NCBI GenBank assembly: GCA_036502295.1
Contig: DASXYU010000062.1
Coordinates: forward strand, 1-30,785
DNA length: 30,785 nucleotides
DNA from: DASXYU01 sp036502295
GTDB taxonomy: Bacteria; Actinomycetota; Actinomycetes; Mycobacteriales; Jatrophihabitantaceae
Reading direction: 5' to 3'
In this document: positions 1 to 6,943 of the stretch, piece by piece
Layout: every line of letters starts with the position of its first letter
Position numbering within the stretch: position 1 is the stretch's first letter
Program-made: the position numbers and the translations under genes
Notes under the pieces: generated by a model
What the model saw: only the letters and a program-made list of their open reading frames with translations
The model's database searches: none
Told to the model about the DNA's origin: nothing

Positions 1-2
1 GG

Positions 3-392
3 GTCGTTCTCACCGGTACCGAGGTGAAGTCGCTGCGTGAAGGGCGTGCCTCACTCGTCGACGGCTTCGCACAGATCGATGACGGCGAGATCTACCTGCA
101 CAACGTGCACATCCCGGAATACACGCACGGCACCTGGACGAACCACGAGCCGCGTAGGCGGCGCAAGCTGCTGCTGCACCGCATGGAGATCGAGCGTCTG
201 ATCGGCAAGACGAAGCAGAGCGGTCTGACGCTGGTGCCGCTGCAGCTCTACTTCAAGGACGGCCGGGTGAAGGTTGAGATCGCGCTGGCGCAGGGCAAGA
301 AGAGCTACGACAAGCGGCAGGATCTCGCGAAGCGCGACGCGGAGCGTGAGGTCACTCGCGCGCTCGGCCGCCGCAGCAAGGGCATGGAGTAG
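3..392 (+). CDS. smpB: SsrA-binding protein SmpB (5' truncated by window edge)
   Basis: SmpB binds tmRNA and brings it to stalled ribosomes for trans-translation. The reading frame is open from base 3, so the beginning of the gene lies outside the window. The visible part starts with LTGTEVKSLREGRASLVDGF, the strongly conserved SmpB core, followed by the HIPEYTHG and HEPRRRRKLLLH stretches and the family's basic C-terminal tail, which includes GKKSYDKRQDLAKRDAERE and ends in RRSKGME. About 129 of the usual 155-160 residues are present. The partner RNA gene ssrA is on the same strand at 2434, but a minus-strand two-component system lies between them. A strong hairpin follows the stop codon. 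Identification is certain; only the N-terminus is missing. Confidence 0.96.
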   Translation, partial: VVLTGTEVKSLREGRASLVDGFAQIDDGEIYLHNVHIPEYTHGTWTNHEPRRRRKLLLHRMEIERLIGKTKQSGLTLVPLQLYFKDGRVKVEIALAQGKKSYDKRQDLAKRDAEREVTRALGRRSKGME

Positions 393-410
393 GCGGCCTG
401 ACGCTGCCCT

Positions 411-441
411 CGGGGCCGGATCTGTGCAGATCACGGCCCCG
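411..441 (+). terminator. Hairpin after smpB, likely terminator
   Basis: An 8-bp perfect stem CGGGGCCG/CGGCCCCG encloses a second 5-bp stem GATCT/AGATC with loop GTGC and a single bulged A. It begins 18 bases after the smpB stop codon. No T-run follows, which is common for terminators in high-GC actinobacteria. The hairpin would also serve the convergent histidine kinase gene that ends at 527. Confidence 0.7.
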
Positions 442-526
442 AAGGCCCCGTGGCGTGCCACAACCCCCCGGTTTTGGACTCGCGTAAATGACCGTAGCTG
501 CCCGTCAACGCCTTGTCAGATGAGCG

Positions 527-1699
527 CTAGGTGGAAACACTTAGGCCGATAGGGACTTCTGGCCCGAACGTCAGAGGGAGATCGGCTGACAGCCGCAGCC
601 CGCCTAGCGGCCCGGAGTCGAGATTCAGCCCACCGCCGTGCTCGCGGAGTCGCTCGCGCAGCAGACGCAGACCGCTTTCGGTGGCTGAAGGCGAGGTGCC
701 GACGCCGTCATCGTCCACGACGATGTGCAGAACGTCACCCTCGTCCACCCGCAGTAGCACGCCGAGGCGGTTGGCAGCGCCGTGCTTCAGGGCGTTCGCG
801 ACGCCCTCTTCGAGGACGCGGGTGGCGAGCAGTCGAAGGTCGAACGGGATGCCGCCGGTACTGTGGTCGTCCGCGGCGATCACCGACTCGTCGATACGGG
901 CGGAGACCTGAATGCTCGCGGGGATGCGTTGCAGCATCATCCGGCTCGCTTGGGATAGTCCGAGGTCCAGGCCGCTGGGGTAGAGCATGCGACTCATGTC
1001 GCGCACGTCCCGTTCGCGCAGCCGGTCGAGCTCGTCCTTGACCCAGGTCAGGTCGGCGGCGGTGGTCGCGCTGCTCGGTTCGGCGGGTGGCAGCGAATCG
1101 ATGGTGTGCCGCAGTCGGGTGCTGAGCAGGACGAGTTGCTGCTGCAGCGTGCCGTGCAGTCCGTCCGCGACCTCTCGGCGAACGCGGCGCTCCTCGGCCC
1201 GCAGCGCTTCGAGAGCCGAGGCGGCGACCAGCGCGTGTCGTGCGTTGGCGCGGGCCTGTTGGGTGAGTCTGTCCTGATAGCCGGCCTGGGCGACGCCGAA
1301 GATGATGCCGATGATGCCGGCGACAGCGGCCGGCAGCGTGTCCGCCGGCACGGGCAGGAGCTTGCCGTCGGCGTGGATGCCCAGAGCCCGCTCCACGCCG
1401 ATGCGTGCGGTGATCCCGACGATGAGCAGCAGCGCGAGTGAAGGCACGCGCATGCGCCACGACATGGTGCGGATCGGAAGCATCCACGCGCCGGGGACGA
1501 TGAGGGCAAGGGCTACGAAGTTGGCGAAGAGACGGTGCCAGACCGGGATGTTCTTGCCGCCGATATCGAGGACGGCTGACTGCAGCGCGGAGCCGAAGGC
1601 GAAGATCAGCAGGCAGACCCCGATCGTGCCGCTGAGCACCAAGCGGTAGCGCGCCGCATCCTCGGGGTCTTCCCGGTCGAGGAGCGCTTGCTCAGCCAC
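527..1699 (-). CDS. NarL-type sensor histidine kinase, membrane-bound
   Basis: This is a 390-residue membrane histidine kinase that should phosphorylate the response regulator encoded just upstream. Four hydrophobic segments lie at about residues 20-40, 58-75, 86-100 and 123-140. A cytoplasmic helix follows, with a phosphoacceptor motif VADGLHGTLQQQL (His182), then an HATPase domain with an N-box around Asn302 (EEGVANALKHG) and a G-box DDDGVG. The signal it senses is unknown, since there is no large extracellular domain. The GTG start at 1699 has AGAGGAG upstream and overlaps the end of the regulator gene by 8 bases, indicating translational coupling. The pair sits between smpB and ssrA on the opposite strand, an unusual location. 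Confidence 0.85.
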   Translation of the reverse strand: MAEQALLDREDPEDAARYRLVLSGTIGVCLLIFAFGSALQSAVLDIGGKNIPVWHRLFANFVALALIVPGAWMLPIRTMSWRMRVPSLALLLIVGITARIGVERALGIHADGKLLPVPADTLPAAVAGIIGIIFGVAQAGYQDRLTQQARANARHALVAASALEALRAEERRVRREVADGLHGTLQQQLVLLSTRLRHTIDSLPPAEPSSATTAADLTWVKDELDRLRERDVRDMSRMLYPSGLDLGLSQASRMMLQRIPASIQVSARIDESVIAADDHSTGGIPFDLRLLATRVLEEGVANALKHGAANRLGVLLRVDEGDVLHIVVDDDGVGTSPSATESGLRLLRERLREHGGGLNLDSGPLGGLRLSADLPLTFGPEVPIGLSVST

Positions 1700-2354
1700 G
1701 GCTCGTCTCCTCTATGAAACGCAGGACGGCGCTGACGCGCGAGTTCTGACTCTTCGGCAGGTCGAGGGCGGCGTAGGCGAGATTGAGGTGATTCTCGATG
1801 GAGCGCTCCGAGATCTCCAAGCGTTCGGCGATGCCGGTGTTCGACAGCCCGGTTGCGAGTAGCTGCAGTACCTCGAGTTGTCGAGGGGTCAGGCGCGCCA
1901 GCGAAGACCCGCGCCGCGGCACCGCTCGATGCACGAGTTCCGGGTCGAGCACCGTCCGTCCGCCGGCGGTGGCGCGTAGGGCGCGCGTCACGATCTCGAT
2001 GGAGACGGCCGACGACTTCGACAGATAGCTCCATCCGCGTCGCACGTCCGGCGGCAGGTCGAGGAGCAGCTCCATCACGTCGTGGCTGGAGAGCAGCATG
2101 ACGCCGACGTTGGGATCCTTGCGCCGAAGCTGGATGCCGAGTGCGACTCCGTTGCCGTCTGCGAGTTCCACGTCGAGGACGGCCACATCGATGCTTCCGG
2201 GTGAGATCAGGGCGCGTGCTTCCTGCGCTCCCGCAGCGGTGACCGTGACGGCGATCCCCTCCTGGCTCGCGAGTGCTGAGACCAGCATTTCGCGGTAGAG
2301 CTGATGGTCCTCCACCACCGCTACCCGCAGCGGCGATCCCGCTTCAGCCTTCAC
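1692..2354 (-). CDS. NarL/LuxR-type response regulator
   Basis: This is a two-component response regulator of about 220 residues. The receiver domain has the acidic pair in VAVVEDH, phosphoacceptor Asp61 in AVLDVELADG and Lys113 in SYLSKSS. A C-terminal LuxR-type helix-turn-helix follows (LTPRQLEVLQLLATGLSNTG, then IAERLEISERSIENHL). The frame stays open upstream to 2492, but that extension would run antisense through the first 59 bases of tmRNA. The GTG at 2354, nine codons before the receiver core, was therefore chosen. An AGGAG lies 18 bases upstream of it, rather far, so the start is uncertain. It is cotranscribed with the kinase, and its promoter must overlap that of the divergent ssrA gene. 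Confidence 0.82.
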   Translation of the reverse strand: MKAEAGSPLRVAVVEDHQLYREMLVSALASQEGIAVTVTAAGAQEARALISPGSIDVAVLDVELADGNGVALGIQLRRKDPNVGVMLLSSHDVMELLLDLPPDVRRGWSYLSKSSAVSIEIVTRALRATAGGRTVLDPELVHRAVPRRGSSLARLTPRQLEVLQLLATGLSNTGIAERLEISERSIENHLNLAYAALDLPKSQNSRVSAVLRFIEETSRG

Positions 2355-2413
2355 CCGGCTGATTATGTCGGTCTCCTGGGAATCGCGGTTTGCCGGGCGC
2401 TTAGACTGGGCGA

Positions 2414-2429
2414 GTTTCCATCGGGAAAC
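2414..2429. promoter_or_regulatory. Inverted repeat GTTTCC-ATCG-GGAAAC just upstream of ssrA
   Basis: A perfect 6-bp inverted repeat with a 4-base spacer ends 4 bases before the mature 5' end of tmRNA, in the interval between ssrA and the divergent response regulator gene. A -10-like TAGACT lies at 2402-2407 on the plus strand. It could be an operator for the neighbouring regulator or a leader hairpin of pre-tmRNA. Function is inferred only from position and symmetry. Confidence 0.4.
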
Positions 2430-2433
2430 GCAA

Positions 2434-2807
2434 GGGGCTGAAAGGATTCGACTGCGATCGTTGAGTGAGAAGAAGCGGGCCGAGGATTGCACTGCTGACC
2501 TCGTAAAAAAAGCGGTGCAAAAAGAATAAGCGCCGATTCCAATCGCGCTGAGTTCGCTCTCGCTGCCTAATCCAGCGAAGTGACTCTGTCAGCCCGGGGC
2601 CGTCACCGACCCGGATGCTGGCATCAGCTAGGTGACTCACCATCTGTGCCGGCCGCGGATACAGATGGGACAACTCACAGCGGCTGGGCCTGTCACCGCG
2701 ACTTGTGTGCATGATCGCGGAGGCCGAGTAGAGACACAGCACACTGCGCCCGGAGAAGTGCTTGCAACGCGACGTAGGACGCGGGTTCGATTCCCGCCAG
2801 CTCCACC
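2434..2807 (+). ncRNA. ssrA: Transfer-messenger RNA (tmRNA)
   Basis: tmRNA rescues stalled ribosomes and tags the unfinished protein for degradation. The 5' end GGGGCTG pairs with CAGCTCC at 2798-2804 (one G-U pair) to form the 7-bp acceptor stem. GCGGG-TTCGATT-CCCGC forms the T-arm. The message part follows AATAAGC, as in mycobacterial tmRNA. It resumes at GCC and encodes ADSNRAEFALAA before TAA. The total is about 372 bases, normal for the family. The genome encodes ACCG rather than ACCA after the acceptor stem, so the terminal CCA seems to be completed after transcription. SmpB is encoded at the window's left edge. Confidence 0.96.
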
Positions 2808-2817
2808 GATGCAGCTG

Positions 2818-2845
2818 CGGTAGGTCCGTGCCACCGGGCCTACCG
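2818..2845 (+). terminator. Hairpin after tmRNA, likely terminator
   Basis: CGGTAGGTCC and GGGCCTACCG form a 10-bp stem with one T-G pair and an 8-base loop, starting 11 bases after the tmRNA 3' end. No T-run follows. It lies between ssrA and the convergent udgX gene, so it may act in both directions. Confidence 0.65.
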
Positions 2846-2905
2846 TGCGGCCGTCATGGCTTGATTCAGGCCAGCTAAGACGCATTGTTGTCAGCGCAGG
2901 ACGCC

Positions 2906-3553
2906 TCAAGTCTCTAGCAGCGTCTGGGCGGACCTGAGGTCATCGACCAAGCCGCGGTAGGTCTCGGCGCGATCATCGGAGTCGGGCACGCGGAGCACCG
3001 CAGACGGATGAATGGTCGCGACCGCCGGACAGTCATGCCAGCGCAGTTCGCGCCCGCGCGACGCGGTCAGCCCCACCGACGGGCCGAACAACGAACTTAC
3101 GGCCGTCGCACCCAAGGCCACCACCAAGGACGGCTGCACCGCAGTGAACTCCGCCTCCAGCCACGGGCGGCACGCGACCATCTGTCCCGTCGTCGGCCGC
3201 TCATGGATGCGACGCTTGCCGCGGGGCGAGGTGCGCCATCGAAAGTGCTTGACGGCGTTGGTGAGGTAGACGTCCGCACGCGCAAGTCCTGCCTCGCCCA
3301 GCGCGTCGTCGAGTACGCCTCCGGCCGGTCCGACGAACGGCGCGCCCGCACGGTCCTCGACATCGCCGGGTTGCTCACCGACGAGCATGATCCGTGCGTG
3401 TCGTAGTCCCGTGCCGAAGACGGCCTGGGTGGCGTCCTCGTACAGGTTGCAGCCACGGCAGTGCTGGACTGCCACCGCGAGTTCGTCGAGACCGGCGCCT
3501 GAAGCGTCCGGCAGGTATGCCGACGCCCCAGGGTGCTCAATGCGCTGCGCCAT
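2906..3553 (-). CDS. udgX: UdgX-type uracil-DNA glycosylase
   Basis: This is a 215-residue member of the uracil-DNA glycosylase superfamily related to the iron-sulfur family 4 enzymes. Residues 59-63 read GEQPG, where ordinary family 4 enzymes have GEAPG. Residues 113-117 read KRRIH, the extra loop that defines UdgX; its histidine (His117 here) forms a covalent bond to the DNA after uracil removal, so the enzyme stays crosslinked at the site. Cys32, Cys35, Cys128 and Cys175 are placed to bind the 4Fe-4S cluster, and HPSAVLR (182-188) is the conserved C-terminal motif. The gene begins 46 bases after an HhH DNA-repair-like gene on the same strand, and both appear to be driven by the SigF-type promoter at 4100-4126. 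The physiological role of UdgX is still unclear. Confidence 0.93.
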   Translation of the reverse strand: MAQRIEHPGASAYLPDASGAGLDELAVAVQHCRGCNLYEDATQAVFGTGLRHARIMLVGEQPGDVEDRAGAPFVGPAGGVLDDALGEAGLARADVYLTNAVKHFRWRTSPRGKRRIHERPTTGQMVACRPWLEAEFTAVQPSLVVALGATAVSSLFGPSVGLTASRGRELRWHDCPAVATIHPSAVLRVPDSDDRAETYRGLVDDLRSAQTLLET

Positions 3554-3598
3554 GACTAACGCCGCGTCCTCATGTGCCCGATTGCCGTCGAGTGATGG

Positions 3599-4039
3599 TC
3601 ACAAATGCCAGACGGGGGCGAGTTCGCGGACGAAAATAGAGGCGGCCGTGGGTCCGATGCCCTTGAACTGCTGCACCTTCTCGGCCAGTGACCTGCGGCT
3701 CTTCGCCTCACGGCGCAGTCGCGACAGATGACCGCCGTAGTCGTCGCGGACCTGCTTGCCGACAGTGATGAGTTCGCGGGCTGTCGATTCGTCGTAGCGG
3801 CGGTAGCCGCCGCGACCGAGGGCGTCGACCAACGCCTGCCAGTCGGCACCGGCCAGCTTGCCCGGCGTCAGGACGCCGATCTTGTCGAGTTCCTGGTAGG
3901 CGCGTGCCGCGACGTCCTGGCTGATGCGGGCACCGAAGAGTTCGCAGGCGATCAGCCACCGGAACGTCGGTGCGTCCGTGCCCTTGCCCAGATCGAGGCC
4001 GAGATCGGTCGGGCCGAGATGCTTCTTGCCGGTGGCCAT
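3599..4039 (-). CDS. HhH-GPD-like DNA glycosylase/endonuclease-related protein, short
   Basis: This 146-residue protein has a helix-hairpin-helix signature near its C-terminus (FKGIGPTAASIFVREL), as in the endonuclease III superfamily. The conserved stretch ALGRGGYRRYDE in the middle occurs in small actinobacterial HhH proteins. Those relatives, as I recall them, continue for about 40 residues after the position where this protein stops (VWHL). The region that carries the catalytic Asp in true glycosylases is absent, so catalytic activity is doubtful and a DNA-binding or partner role for UdgX is possible. The ATG at 4039 has GAAGGAG upstream. It is the first gene of the operon with udgX behind a SigF-type promoter. 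Confidence 0.72.
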   Translation of the reverse strand: MATGKKHLGPTDLGLDLGKGTDAPTFRWLIACELFGARISQDVAARAYQELDKIGVLTPGKLAGADWQALVDALGRGGYRRYDESTARELITVGKQVRDDYGGHLSRLRREAKSRRSLAEKVQQFKGIGPTAASIFVRELAPVWHL

Positions 4040-4099
4040 GTGATCGCTCCTTCGGCGTGCGAGCCCTCAGACTGCAGGGGTTCCTCCCGTAATGGGCCT

Positions 4100-4126
4100 C
4101 TACCCGGACCGTGCGCACGGCGAAAC
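4100..4126 (-). promoter_or_regulatory. SigF/SigB-type promoter for the HhH-udgX operon
   Basis: On the minus strand a -35 GTTT (4123-4126) is followed after exactly 17 bases by a -10 GGGTAG (4100-4105). This fits the consensus of general-stress sigma factors of the SigF/SigB type in actinobacteria (GTTT, then GGGTA after about 15-17 bases). Transcription would start near 4093, about 54 bases before the ATG at 4039. The same layout occurs upstream of two other operons in this window. Confidence 0.72.
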
Positions 4127-4154
4127 GGCGTGGTGTCGCCTACCCGGTGCCCGC

Positions 4155-5000
4155 CTACCCGGTGGAGCGGCTGTCAGCGACCATCTGCTCGGTGCGTCCT
4201 TGCGCGAGGTACTCCACCTCGGCTGGGTGCGTGACGATCCAGAACCGGTTGGCACGAACGCCCTCGACAACGAGGTCTGCCACCCGGCCCGCCGGCATCG
4301 GCGTGTTGAACATGTCGAGCAGTGGCTCGGGAATCGGAAAGGGGCCGACCGCATCGGCGGCCTGAGCCGTCGGCTTGGAGCCGAGCGCCTCCGGCCAGTT
4401 GCGGTCAGCCCTGTCGATGTTGGTGTCGATCCGTCCGGGGCAGAGGATCGAGACACCGACGCGCGATCCGGTGTGTGTCAGCTCCGCGCGCAGCGCCTCG
4501 GATAGCCCCACGACCGCGAACTTCGACACGGTGTACGGCGCCGAGCCCATGCCGCCGACGATGCCCGCGATGGATGTGGTGTTCACGATGTGCGCCTCGT
4601 CCTGCTGCGCGAGGACGGGCATGAACGCATGCACGCCATTGACCACACCGCGCAGGTTGACGCCCAGGATCCAGTCCCACACCTGCGGTGCGAACTCCCA
4701 CGTCAACCCGCGCGCACCGCCCACCCCGGCGTTGTTGCAGAGCAGATGCACCGCACCGAACCGCTCTACAGCGGCGTCGGCGAGATGCTCCACCGCGGCC
4801 GCATCCGACACGTCGGTGAGGACCGCATGCACCTCTGCGCCGGCCACGGTGAGCCTACTTTCCGCCTCGCGCAGCGGCGCCTCCTCGACGTCGGCAAGGA
4901 CGACCCGCATCCCCTCGGCGGCGAAGCGACCGGCCATCGCGAAGCCGATGCCGCTCGCGCCACCGGTGACCACCGCGACCCGCCCCGCAAAGCTCAGCAT
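4155..5000 (-). CDS. Short-chain dehydrogenase/reductase (SDR)
   Basis: This is a 281-residue classical SDR that should oxidise or reduce a hydroxyl/keto group with NAD(P)(H). It has the nucleotide-binding motif TGGASGIG (12-19), NNAG (89-92), catalytic Ser143, and Tyr156/Lys160 in YTVSK. The C-terminal extension (about residues 200-280) is longer than in minimal SDRs. The ATG at 5000 was chosen because it directly precedes the Rossmann fold (MLSFAGRVAVVTG); the frame is open upstream but that part is antisense-like and overlaps the neighbour. The start overlaps the stop of the SnoaL-like gene by 7 bases, so the two are translationally coupled. The substrate is unknown; such SDR/SnoaL/amidohydrolase groups are common in actinobacterial steroid or aromatic catabolism. 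Confidence 0.9.
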   Translation of the reverse strand: MLSFAGRVAVVTGGASGIGFAMAGRFAAEGMRVVLADVEEAPLREAESRLTVAGAEVHAVLTDVSDAAAVEHLADAAVERFGAVHLLCNNAGVGGARGLTWEFAPQVWDWILGVNLRGVVNGVHAFMPVLAQQDEAHIVNTTSIAGIVGGMGSAPYTVSKFAVVGLSEALRAELTHTGSRVGVSILCPGRIDTNIDRADRNWPEALGSKPTAQAADAVGPFPIPEPLLDMFNTPMPAGRVADLVVEGVRANRFWIVTHPAEVEYLAQGRTEQMVADSRSTG

Positions 5001-5428
5001 GCCGACCCGATCGGGTCGGTGCGCTGCCAGTCGAGCACGACCTTGCGGTCCGCGATCCGCCACTGGCCCTCGCGGCGCTGTAGGACGTCGAAGTAGCGCA
5101 TACCCGCGATGAGGTCGGCGGCGGGCGAGTCGGAAGTCGGTGCCATGCGATGCCAACACACCGAGTAGAGCTCGCATCGAGCCTCATCGCCGTCGACCTC
5201 GATCAGCTCGTTGGCACCGAGGTGCGTGTTCACGGTGAAGCGCGCGTAGACACCGGTCTCATGCTCGATGAAGTCCTCGATCGTCCCGCGCCAGGAACCG
5301 TGATCGTGAATCGCGTTCGGGTGATAGCACGAGCGGACCGCCTCCCAATCCTGACGATCCATGCCACGCAGATATCGCATCTCGACGTCATGAATCGTCT
5401 GACGTGCCAGAAGTTCGTCGAGATCCAT
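4994..5428 (-). CDS. SnoaL-like / NTF2-fold protein
   Basis: This is a 144-residue alpha+beta-barrel protein of the SnoaL-like family, which includes polyketide cyclases, dehydratases and ring-hydroxylase small subunits. The opening MDLDELLARQTIHDVEMRYL, then GMDRQDWEAVRSCYH and a following DHGSWRG stretch, is typical. The ATG at 5428 was preferred over the ATG at 5461 because the latter lies at the edge of a palindromic operator candidate and has no ribosome-binding site. The gene is coupled to the downstream SDR and diverges from an amidohydrolase. The exact reaction is unknown. Confidence 0.82.
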   Translation of the reverse strand: MDLDELLARQTIHDVEMRYLRGMDRQDWEAVRSCYHPNAIHDHGSWRGTIEDFIEHETGVYARFTVNTHLGANELIEVDGDEARCELYSVCWHRMAPTSDSPAADLIAGMRYFDVLQRREGQWRIADRKVVLDWQRTDPIGSAC

Positions 5429-5460
5429 GTCCGTCCCGAAGCCGTGCGGAGGAGAGACCA

Positions 5461-5475
5461 TTGCCGAGTCGGCAA
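5461..5475. promoter_or_regulatory. Palindromic operator candidate in a divergent intergenic region
   Basis: TTGCCGA-G-TCGGCAA is a perfect 15-bp palindrome with 7-bp arms, between the minus-strand SnoaL-SDR operon and the plus-strand amidohydrolase gene. It is followed by an AT-rich stretch (TGTATATAGCATATTTT, 5479-5495) that stands out in this GC-rich DNA and probably holds -10 elements for one or both directions. Size and symmetry resemble TetR- or MarR-family operators. No such regulator is encoded in the window. Confidence 0.6.
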
Positions 5476-5535
5476 GATTGTATATAGCATATTTTCCTCG
5501 GACCGTCACTGAGGACGGCCCGGCAGAGAACGTGG

Positions 5536-6819
5536 GTGAAGGCCATGACTGCTCTCCTCGAAGACGGAACGCCGCGTACCACGGATACCGCGCGGGTGCT
5601 GGTCGTCTCCGTCGACGACCACGTCGGCCCGAGACTGCTGACACAGCTGCGTGAGTACTGCCCGCCGCAGCACCGCGAAGCTTTCGACGAGCACGCCGCG
5701 CGTCCGCGTCCGGGCTGGACCCGCGAGTTGCACGGCTTCAATCCGCCGCAGTCGACACTGGATGCGATCGAACGAACACGCCTCTGCGACGGGCAGAACG
5801 ATCCGCACGCCAGGCTGCGTGACCTCGACGCGGACGGCGTCGCGGCCGAAGTCGTCTTCGCCGGGGGACAGAATGGTGAGCGCATCCCGTTCATCGGTGA
5901 GGGCCTGGGCGCTGTCCCCGGCGCCGGTGCCGCAGAGGACGTCCAACTGCAGGAACTCGGCTTTCACATCTACAACCACTGGCTCTCCGACTTCCTCTCG
6001 GTCGAACCAGCTCGACATGTCGGCCTTGCGCACATACCGATCTGGGACGTCGACGCCGCGGTCCGAGAGGTCGAATGGGCTCGATCGGTCGGCCTGAAGG
6101 GCGTCAACCTCCCCGCGCCGCGCTCGCTCTGGGCGCCCTACAACGACGACGTCTACGAACCGCTCTGGGCCGCCTGCGAGGACCTGAACATGGTGCTGTG
6201 CAGCCATGCGGGTGGTGGCGACGATCCGCTCGGCGCCTCCGGTCGCAATGCCTCGGCGTGCTTCGCGGCCGAGATCAACTGGCTCGGACGCCGCAGCCTG
6301 TGGCAGCTGATCTTCGGCGGTGTCTTCGAACGCCATCCTGGCCTGAAGATGGTCTACACCGAGCAGCGCGGAACATGGGTGCCCGCTACGTTGCGTGAAC
6401 TCGATTCGATCTGGCGCTCGCCGCTCTACGGGCGCATCCGCGAGGACCTTCCACGCTCGCCAAGTGAGTACTGGGCTACCAACTGCTACATCGGCGGCAG
6501 CTTCATCGCACCACACGAAGTTGCGGCCCGTCACGAGATCGGGCTGCAGAACCTGATGTGGGGTAGTGACTACCCGCACCAGGAGGGGACGTGGCCGAAC
6601 ACCCTGCTCGCGCAGCGATACGCGTTCAGCGACGTGCCGGAGCAGGACGTCCGCCGCATCCTCGGCCTCAACGCGCTCGAGGTCTTCGACCTGGACGCCG
6701 CCGAGTTGCAGGTGGTGGCCGACCGGATCGGCCCCACGATTGCCGACATCGCCGAGCCGGTAGCCGAAATGCCCGAGCACCGTGGTCTCGCCTTCCGGGA
6801 GCACGCTGACTTCGACTGA
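5536..6819 (+). CDS. Amidohydrolase family 2 protein (ACMSD-like metal-dependent hydrolase)
   Basis: This is a TIM-barrel hydrolase or decarboxylase of about 427 residues. The N-terminal metal motif is VVSVDDH (residues 23-29). The middle contains LCSHAGGG, with the metal-binding His. The C-terminal GSDYPHQEGTWP is the conserved Asp-containing end of the amidohydrolase-2 family. In related pathways these enzymes act on carboxylated aromatic or steroid intermediates; the substrate here is unknown. The start could be GTG 5536 or ATG 5545, as neither has a well-spaced ribosome-binding site. It diverges from the SnoaL-SDR operon across a shared palindrome, suggesting one regulon. Confidence 0.88.
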   Translation: MKAMTALLEDGTPRTTDTARVLVVSVDDHVGPRLLTQLREYCPPQHREAFDEHAARPRPGWTRELHGFNPPQSTLDAIERTRLCDGQNDPHARLRDLDADGVAAEVVFAGGQNGERIPFIGEGLGAVPGAGAAEDVQLQELGFHIYNHWLSDFLSVEPARHVGLAHIPIWDVDAAVREVEWARSVGLKGVNLPAPRSLWAPYNDDVYEPLWAACEDLNMVLCSHAGGGDDPLGASGRNASACFAAEINWLGRRSLWQLIFGGVFERHPGLKMVYTEQRGTWVPATLRELDSIWRSPLYGRIREDLPRSPSEYWATNCYIGGSFIAPHEVAARHEIGLQNLMWGSDYPHQEGTWPNTLLAQRYAFSDVPEQDVRRILGLNALEVFDLDAAELQVVADRIGPTIADIAEPVAEMPEHRGLAFREHADFD

Positions 6820-6943
6820 GGCGAGGACCTCATCGACCGCCCACCTGAACGGAACCTGACCACGTCGGGCATTCGCTTGACGCACGTCCGTGCCACTGCG
6901 TTGGGTAAGGCAACCGCTTACTTCAGCGGTGGACGGAACTCAC

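Noticed and set aside
2355..2492. N-terminal extension of the response regulator frame up to 2492
   Set aside because: It runs antisense through the tmRNA 5' end and adds no recognisable domain; the receiver core starts just after GTG 2354.
2632..2909. Open frames on both strands across the 3' half of tmRNA and its terminator
   Set aside because: They coincide with a confidently identified structural RNA gene.
4138..4164. Direct repeat GCCTACCCGGTG (4138-4149 and 4153-4164), giving two further GGGTAG sequences on the minus strand
   Set aside because: No GTTT stands 15-17 bases upstream of either, and the second copy overlaps the dehydrogenase stop codon; probably chance or a local duplication.
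5429..5644. Extended N-terminus of the SnoaL-like protein up to 5644
   Set aside because: It would cross the palindrome, the AT-rich promoter block and the start of the divergent amidohydrolase; the sequence is arginine-rich and unlike the family.
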